NCBI GenBank assembly: GCA_964434955.1 | Contig: CAYSXI010000026.1 | Span: 1 to 37,733, forward strand | DNA length: 37,733 nucleotides | Direction: 5' to 3' | Source of the DNA: JANQLU01 sp964434955 | GTDB lineage: Bacteria; Planctomycetota; Planctomycetia; Pirellulales; Pirellulaceae | Shown: in pieces, positions 33,622 to 37,733 of the stretch | Numbering within the stretch: position 1 is the first letter of the stretch | Layout of the letters: each line of letters opens with the position of its first letter | Made by a program: the position numbers and the translations under genes | The notes under the pieces: generated by a model | What the model was told of the DNA's origin: nothing | Database searches by the model: none | The model's input: only the letters and a program-made list of their open reading frames with translations

Positions 33622-34758
33622 CTACCGGTACAAACGCAAGCCGAAAAAGATGTTGTGGGACGTAAATCGAAACGGGGTCGTTCGGCCGCTGGTCGAATTC
33701 GCCAACGTCACGTCGTCCGTTCCGAAATAACGATACTCCGTAAAGAATTCGGAGAATGAACTGGTCTTGATTGCCAATCCCAATATCCCCTGGTAGGCGA
33801 AGGCAGACTCGTCTGCCAAAAATTGAGTCGCCCCCACCGCCAAATCGGCATCCACAAAACAGAATCCGGCACCCGCTCCAACGTAGGTTCGGATATCGCC
33901 CTGGCCCTGATCCATGATCAAATTCGCCATTCCCGAGTAGGCGTTTGTTTGGCCAGTCATCGTGGTTCCAACCGTTCCACCTCCGGCCATCGTCACCAGC
34001 CGATTTCCCGAATTGGTCCGAAAGGTAAACTCACTTTCAAAGCGCGTCCGGGGTCGAATCCAACGGCCGATTGCTGCCCCAACGGCCCATCCATCACGAA
34101 AGGTTCCGCGGGTATTTGTAAGGACAGCAGCGTTCATGAACGAATCATCGAAGTCATTGGCGACCGTCATCCCGCCAAATAACGAAACGTACCGATCTGG
34201 TAAACTTCCGGCATAGGCCGCCGAGTATTCCTCGACAAAGGGCTGGGGCCTGGTTTGCTGGATCATCAGTCTGTTTTGAGACGGAGCTTGATCCAACTTT
34301 TGTTCCCCGGTGGCCCCTCCTTGAAAATAGGCTGCCGAGCGCACATTCGGTAGAGGATCCGCCGAGCTCAAGACAGCTTGAACGCCCGCCTGATTTTGAA
34401 CCCCGGAAGGCGGATATCCGCTTGCCCGGACTTCCGGATGCGAAACCAGGCCACTCGGCAAATAGTCGCATGCCTGGTCGCAACAGGTGTATTTAATATT
34501 TGGATTCGATGGATGGCTATCGGAGAACAAATGACCGATCGAAGCCGATCTTGGGCGGTCCATCTCGACCAAAACCGATTCCGCTATTAACTTTGAATCC
34601 GGGATGACCGGCTCGGGGCGCATGTCGCCAATCATGGTCGGTGCGGTCGGCAAATCGGGGAGAATTTCATCCGCCGAAAACGGTTTTGCTTGCCCGAACG
34701 CCTGCTGCGACATGGCGAACGTCAAAAGTATGAAGGCCAACGCGTACGCGCGTCCCAT
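33622..34758 (-). CDS. Beta-barrel outer-membrane protein, paralogue of 32144
   Basis: 378 residues from the ATG at 34756-34758, which begins the signal peptide MGRAYALAFILLTFAMSQQAFGQ; an ATG seven codons earlier (34777-34779) is an alternative. The first half (25-170) is Pro/Ser-rich and includes TCCDQACDYLPSG, probably disordered and exported. The C-terminal half repeats the barrel layout of the neighbour: VSLFGGMTVANDFDDS, GWAVGAAIGRWIRPRTRFESEFTFR, TYVGAGAGFCFVDADLAVG, FSEFFTEYRYFGTDDV and the final FTSHNIFFGLRLYR. Both end in 'xSHNxxFGxRxxR', so the pair is an ancestral tandem duplication with diverged N-termini. No terminator or promoter is evident. Function unknown; outer-membrane location is inferred. 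Confidence 0.78.
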   Translation of the reverse strand: MGRAYALAFILLTFAMSQQAFGQAKPFSADEILPDLPTAPTMIGDMRPEPVIPDSKLIAESVLVEMDRPRSASIGHLFSDSHPSNPNIKYTCCDQACDYLPSGLVSHPEVRASGYPPSGVQNQAGVQAVLSSADPLPNVRSAAYFQGGATGEQKLDQAPSQNRLMIQQTRPQPFVEEYSAAYAGSLPDRYVSLFGGMTVANDFDDSFMNAAVLTNTRGTFRDGWAVGAAIGRWIRPRTRFESEFTFRTNSGNRLVTMAGGGTVGTTMTGQTNAYSGMANLIMDQGQGDIRTYVGAGAGFCFVDADLAVGATQFLADESAFAYQGILGLAIKTSSFSEFFTEYRYFGTDDVTLANSTSGRTTPFRFTSHNIFFGLRLYR

Positions 34759-34929
34759 CGTTGCTTTGCCTGGGAACATAATTGCAAATCCGAAATTCCA
34801 TCCCGAGACTTTTGCCAACGCGCAAAGTCTTCCTCGTTTCCGTTATCGGCAGAACCCGCAAACTCAATCAGCTTTATCAGCTGGAAATGAGGATTTGGCG
34901 GAAGAGCTAGCAACCCAGTCGCGCGACAG

Positions 34930-36242
34930 CTACGGCTTCTTGATCAAATCCAAGATGNNNNNNNNNNCACGACACCCGTTTCCAGTGTCTTCTCAATGTC
35001 CGGGTAAAACGTTGCGGTGTGCAAAGAGGGAGGCGTAATTTTCATTTCGCGGTATCGCTCAAGCCGCTGTTTTTCAACTGCCCCCAAAAAGAACATCAGG
35101 CTTGGCACACCGGCTCTCCCGTATTGGCTAAAGTCTTCACCACCCATCACGGGCTCCGTTTCAATGACGCGGTTTGCTCCAATGGCCGACTTGAATAGCT
35201 TCGTGGCCCGCTCCGCGAATTCCCGATCGTTGGAAAGGGATGGCGTGCCTTCTGACACCTTCACCAAGGGGTGTTTTGCTCCGACACTGTCCGCCTGTGC
35301 TTTGGCTTTCCGTTTGATGGCCTCGAGAATTTGCGCGCGAACCTTGTCCGAGTAACTCCGAACCGTCAGCTGCAAGTGGCAGGAATCGGCAATGATATTG
35401 TGCTTGGTTCCTCCGTGTATCGAACCCACCGTGACAACCGCCGGTTCAATCGGCTTCACTTCGCGGCTAACAATTGTTTGCAAGTCGATAATCAATTTTG
35501 CCGCTTGCGCGATCGGATCAATCGTCGTATGAGGATAAGCCCCATGACCGCCGCGGCCAAAGACAGTGATGTCGACACTATCGACATTCGCCATCGCATA
35601 TCCCGAACGAAGTCCGACCATTCCCGAGGGCATGGTCGAGTTGACATGCAGGGCGATGGCGTAGTCCGGCTTCTTCCATTTCGTAAACAATCCGTCTTTC
35701 AGCATGGCCTTCGCGCCCGAACCACGTTCTTCAGCCGGCTGTCCAATCACCATCAGGGTACCCTGCCACATTCCCTTGTTCTCAGCCAGGAATTTCGCCG
35801 TGGCCAATGCGCTCGTCATATGAACGTCGTGCCCACACGCGTGCATGACACCTACCAATTGGCCATTCTCGTTCTTAACTTTCTTGGTCGACGCGTAGCT
35901 TTGTCCCGTTTGCTCCGTGATTGGCAGACCATCCAAATCAGCACGCAACATCACGACCGGCCCCTTGCCGTTCTTGATTATTCCGACGACGCCATAACCG
36001 CCAACCTCCGAGGTCACCTCAGCCCCCATCGCTTCCAACTCTTTGGCATATCGCTTTCCCGTTTCCTTTTCCTGAAAACTCAACTCGGGGTTCTTGTGGA
36101 AATGCAAATACAGCTTGACGATTGAGTCCGTGTTTTCTGCAAACCATTTTTTTGCCGACTGGGATTGCTGAGCGCTGGCCGGCGAAATCGAGACGATCAA
36201 GCTGAGAATCACAGTCGACAGAAAAAGTTTGGTCGTTTTCAT
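34930..36242 (-). CDS. Secreted M20-family amidohydrolase (3' end crosses assembly gap)
   Basis: About 430 residues. Signal peptide MKTTKLFLSTVILSLIVSISPASA-Q (1-24) predicts export. The M20 di-metal centre is visible: Cys136 and His138 in VMHACGHDVHM, Glu171/Glu172 in GQPAEERGSG, ALHVN, and LHTATFYPD near the end. The dimerisation domain carries GRGGHGAYPHTTIDP. The family includes N-acyl-amino-acid and hippurate hydrolases; the substrate is not known. Sequence is intact up to 34968 (...EKTLETGVV). Beyond the gap, the minus strand reads ILDLIKKP and a TAG at 34930-34932, a typical end for the family, so I place the stop there. This C-terminus is inferred; the stretch across the gap is not determined. 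Confidence 0.85.
34958..34967. other. Assembly gap (10 N)
   Basis: Ten unknown bases, a typical placeholder of arbitrary length. It falls inside the 3' end of the M20 amidohydrolase gene. The best reading of the flanking sequence would need a gap length other than 10. Confidence 0.99.
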
Positions 36243-36292
36243 TTTTTCATCTTTGCTAGATCAGTTTTGAAAAACAGCATGACTTCGGAACG

Positions 36293-37156
36293 TCAATGTG
36301 CGCCTTCAGCCTCGTGTTTCCGCTGCAAGGCAAGCTTCTTTTGGTAACGACTCTGGACGACGTCCACGATGATGAGAATCCCAAGCACGAAGTAAAACGT
36401 CGTGTTCGTCATCTTCGTTACCTCGTTGCCCCAAATATGTATGTGAGCCAGGTGTCCACCGTCCGTCACCAACATGACGCCGACAATGAACAGGATGAAC
36501 AATCCCAGAATCTCGTACATGCGATTCTTCTTGAGAAAATTCGCCACGCGGTCGGCCATCAAGATCATCAACGCGCCGCTGAGAATGATTGCGATTGCCA
36601 TCACAATTAACGGCGAATACGTGTTCGTGTAAAGCGGCGACTCCACCGTATGCCCTTCCTTGTGGCTTGCACCCGTCAGGGCAATCGCACTGAGAATGGA
36701 ATCAAATGAGAACACAAGGTTCATCAGCACGATCCAAAACACCGCGTTGCCAACCGTGCGTTTTTTTGATTTCTCTTCCCCGTGTGCCTCGTCGATGTGT
36801 TCAATCGCAATCAAGTGATGAATTTCCTTGATCGCGGTATAGATGATGAACGCACCTCCGCCCAGTACGATCAAACTATGCGGCGAAAACTGGCCGGTAA
36901 AATATCCTTCCCAGTTAATTGAAAACCAGGCCTTCTGCATTAACTTGATCGCAAAGAAGATCACGAACAGCAGGGCAATCCGGAGGAATATCGCTAGGAA
37001 GATTCCCAGTTTCCGGACATACGATTGATGTTTTTCATCAACTCGTTTGGACTCAATGGAGATGTAAAGGAGATTATCAAATCCCAACACCGCTTGAAGC
37101 ATTACAAGCATGCCCAAGGTGAGAAGGCTTTTGATGGCAAAGATTTCTGAAATCAT
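36293..37156 (-). CDS. TerC-family integral membrane protein
   Basis: 287 residues with seven or eight membrane helices. The two hallmark acidic blocks are present: VLGFDNLLYISI near residue 24 and LVFSFDSILSAIAL near residue 150. The central loop is charged (EHIDEAHGEEKSKKRT), and YEILGLFILFIVGVMLVTDGGHLAHIH follows. TerC proteins were named for tellurite resistance and are now linked to metal (Mn2+) export at the time of membrane-protein secretion in some bacteria. The Asp residues in helices 1 and 5 are the probable metal site. It stands 50 bases upstream of the M20 gene; there is no sign that they cooperate. Confidence 0.88.
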   Translation of the reverse strand: MISEIFAIKSLLTLGMLVMLQAVLGFDNLLYISIESKRVDEKHQSYVRKLGIFLAIFLRIALLFVIFFAIKLMQKAWFSINWEGYFTGQFSPHSLIVLGGGAFIIYTAIKEIHHLIAIEHIDEAHGEEKSKKRTVGNAVFWIVLMNLVFSFDSILSAIALTGASHKEGHTVESPLYTNTYSPLIVMAIAIILSGALMILMADRVANFLKKNRMYEILGLFILFIVGVMLVTDGGHLAHIHIWGNEVTKMTNTTFYFVLGILIIVDVVQSRYQKKLALQRKHEAEGAH

Positions 37157-37274
37157 GATTCACTTCGAAGACCGGGTTCGTTTGGGACAGTTTTAAGCAA
37201 ATGCCCGAACAAAATCAAATCAAACGATGAATCAAAGCGGCACGATCTTTGTGGTGCGAACCTGGATCCAGAAA

Positions 37275-37733
37275 CTACTGTCCTTTGCCCGACTTCTTAT
37301 CCTTGCCCGACGACTTATCCTTGCCCGACGACTTGTCCTTGTCACTGTCCTTGCCTTTGGCTTCGTCCGCTTCCTCCGCTTCAGCGCCTTCTTTTTCAAA
37401 GTCTTCCAAAAACTTGTTTAGCGGTGGCCGCTCCAAATGAGCCGTTACATTATTTTGATAAGCATGCGCCAAAGCCAACAAGCGAGATTCATCGAAAAGG
37501 CGCCCGGTAAAGACAATTGAGCGTGGCGACTTGCGCCCGCTCCGTTCGCGATAGGAAACCGGAAAGACAACCGAAGGATGCCCGGTCAAGTTGGTATGGA
37601 AAAGATCGTTTGCATTGACGAGCACGTCGACGGTCTCCATCAGTTTCTCAAACTCATGCAACAGCTTTCGACGGACCCGCATGATTCGAAGATAGTCCAT
37701 GGCCGTCGTGTATTGGGCAGCACGGAAAATTCT
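37275..37733 (-). CDS. Amidase-family enzyme, C-terminal part (cut by window edge)
   Basis: 153 residues, open to the window end, stop TAG at 37275-37277. The sequence RAAQYTTAMDYLRIMRVRRKLLHEFEKLMETVDVLVNANDLFHTNLTGHPSVVFPVSY continues with SPRSIVFTGRLFDESRLLALAHAYQ. This is the C-terminal end of the amidase-signature family (GatA, fatty-acid amide hydrolase and related enzymes): 'DVLVxP' strand, 'NLTGxPxxxxP' and 'G..F.E..LL..A.AYQ'. Here VNAN replaces the usual P after DVLV. The catalytic Ser-Ser-Lys triad lies upstream of the window. A Glu/Lys tail with KDKSSG repeats follows the catalytic fold (about 37278-37390). The exact substrate is not determinable. Confidence 0.83.
   Translation of the reverse strand, partial: RIFRAAQYTTAMDYLRIMRVRRKLLHEFEKLMETVDVLVNANDLFHTNLTGHPSVVFPVSYRERSGRKSPRSIVFTGRLFDESRLLALAHAYQNNVTAHLERPPLNKFLEDFEKEGAEAEEADEAKGKDSDKDKSSGKDKSSGKDKKSGKGQ
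37300..37335. repeat. Tandem 18-bp repeats in amidase tail
   Basis: Two adjacent units of TCCTTGCCCGACGACTTA (one base differs in the second), with a degenerate third copy on the left. They encode the KDKSSG tail repeats. Confidence 0.75.

Noticed and set aside
35271..36125. 284-codon plus-strand open frame opposite the M20 gene
   Set aside because: Antisense to a gene with intact signal peptide and metal-binding motifs; the translation has random, Arg/His-rich composition.

Overview
The window looks like chromosomal DNA of a planctomycete, probably a marine member of the Pirellulales. This is inferred from gene content: a secreted CxPSR-type sulfatase, a complete Na+-NQR operon, many secreted or membrane proteins of no known family, a zinc-ribbon membrane protein, a protein with the N-terminal 'NPYxxWLGL' domain typical of planctomycetes, and a HAAS-domain/STN-domain protein beside a PadR regulator. 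GC is moderate. Several genes start with GTG or TTG, and recognisable Shine-Dalgarno sequences are rare. There is no rRNA, tRNA, CRISPR array, transposase or phage gene. A run of 10 N marks an assembly gap at 34958-34967.

Layout. 1-501 (-): start of a sulfatase gene, cut by the window edge. 641-5100 (+): a small NTF2-like secreted protein, then a probable Mla/MCE lipid-transport cluster (MlaD-like anchor protein, one polypeptide fusing the MlaF ATPase to the MlaE permease, and a secreted protein). 5104-10227 (-): a 57-aa membrane protein, adenine phosphoribosyltransferase (apt), four membrane proteins of unknown function, and enolase. 10447-13776 (+): riboflavin synthase, rsmA/ksgA, surE and a DUF4105 protein. 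13808-21522 (-): nqrABCDEF followed by an ApbE flavin transferase carrying a C-terminal NqrM-like domain, so one operon encodes the Na+-translocating NADH:quinone oxidoreductase with its FMN-attachment and probable iron-centre maturation factors. A 26-bp perfect palindrome and two more inverted repeats lie upstream of nqrA. 21957-23996 (-): planctomycete-type protein with a Lys-rich linker. 24153-28411 (+): an M48 metalloprotease, a secreted alpha/beta hydrolase and a propeller-like membrane protein. 28455-31782 (-): HAAS-STN protein, its PadR regulator and a Wzz-like protein.

31892-32116 (+) holds the most notable feature: a 74-codon SelW/Rdx-type gene with an in-frame TGA where the second redox cysteine would be (C-T-M-U). 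A SECIS-like hairpin follows the TGA, so this is probably a selenoprotein. A conventional gene caller would truncate or miss it. 32144-34758 (-): two related beta-barrel outer-membrane proteins. 34930-37733 (-): a secreted M20 amidohydrolase (its 3' end crosses the assembly gap), a TerC-family membrane protein, and the C-terminal part of an amidase with a Lys/Ser-rich tail.
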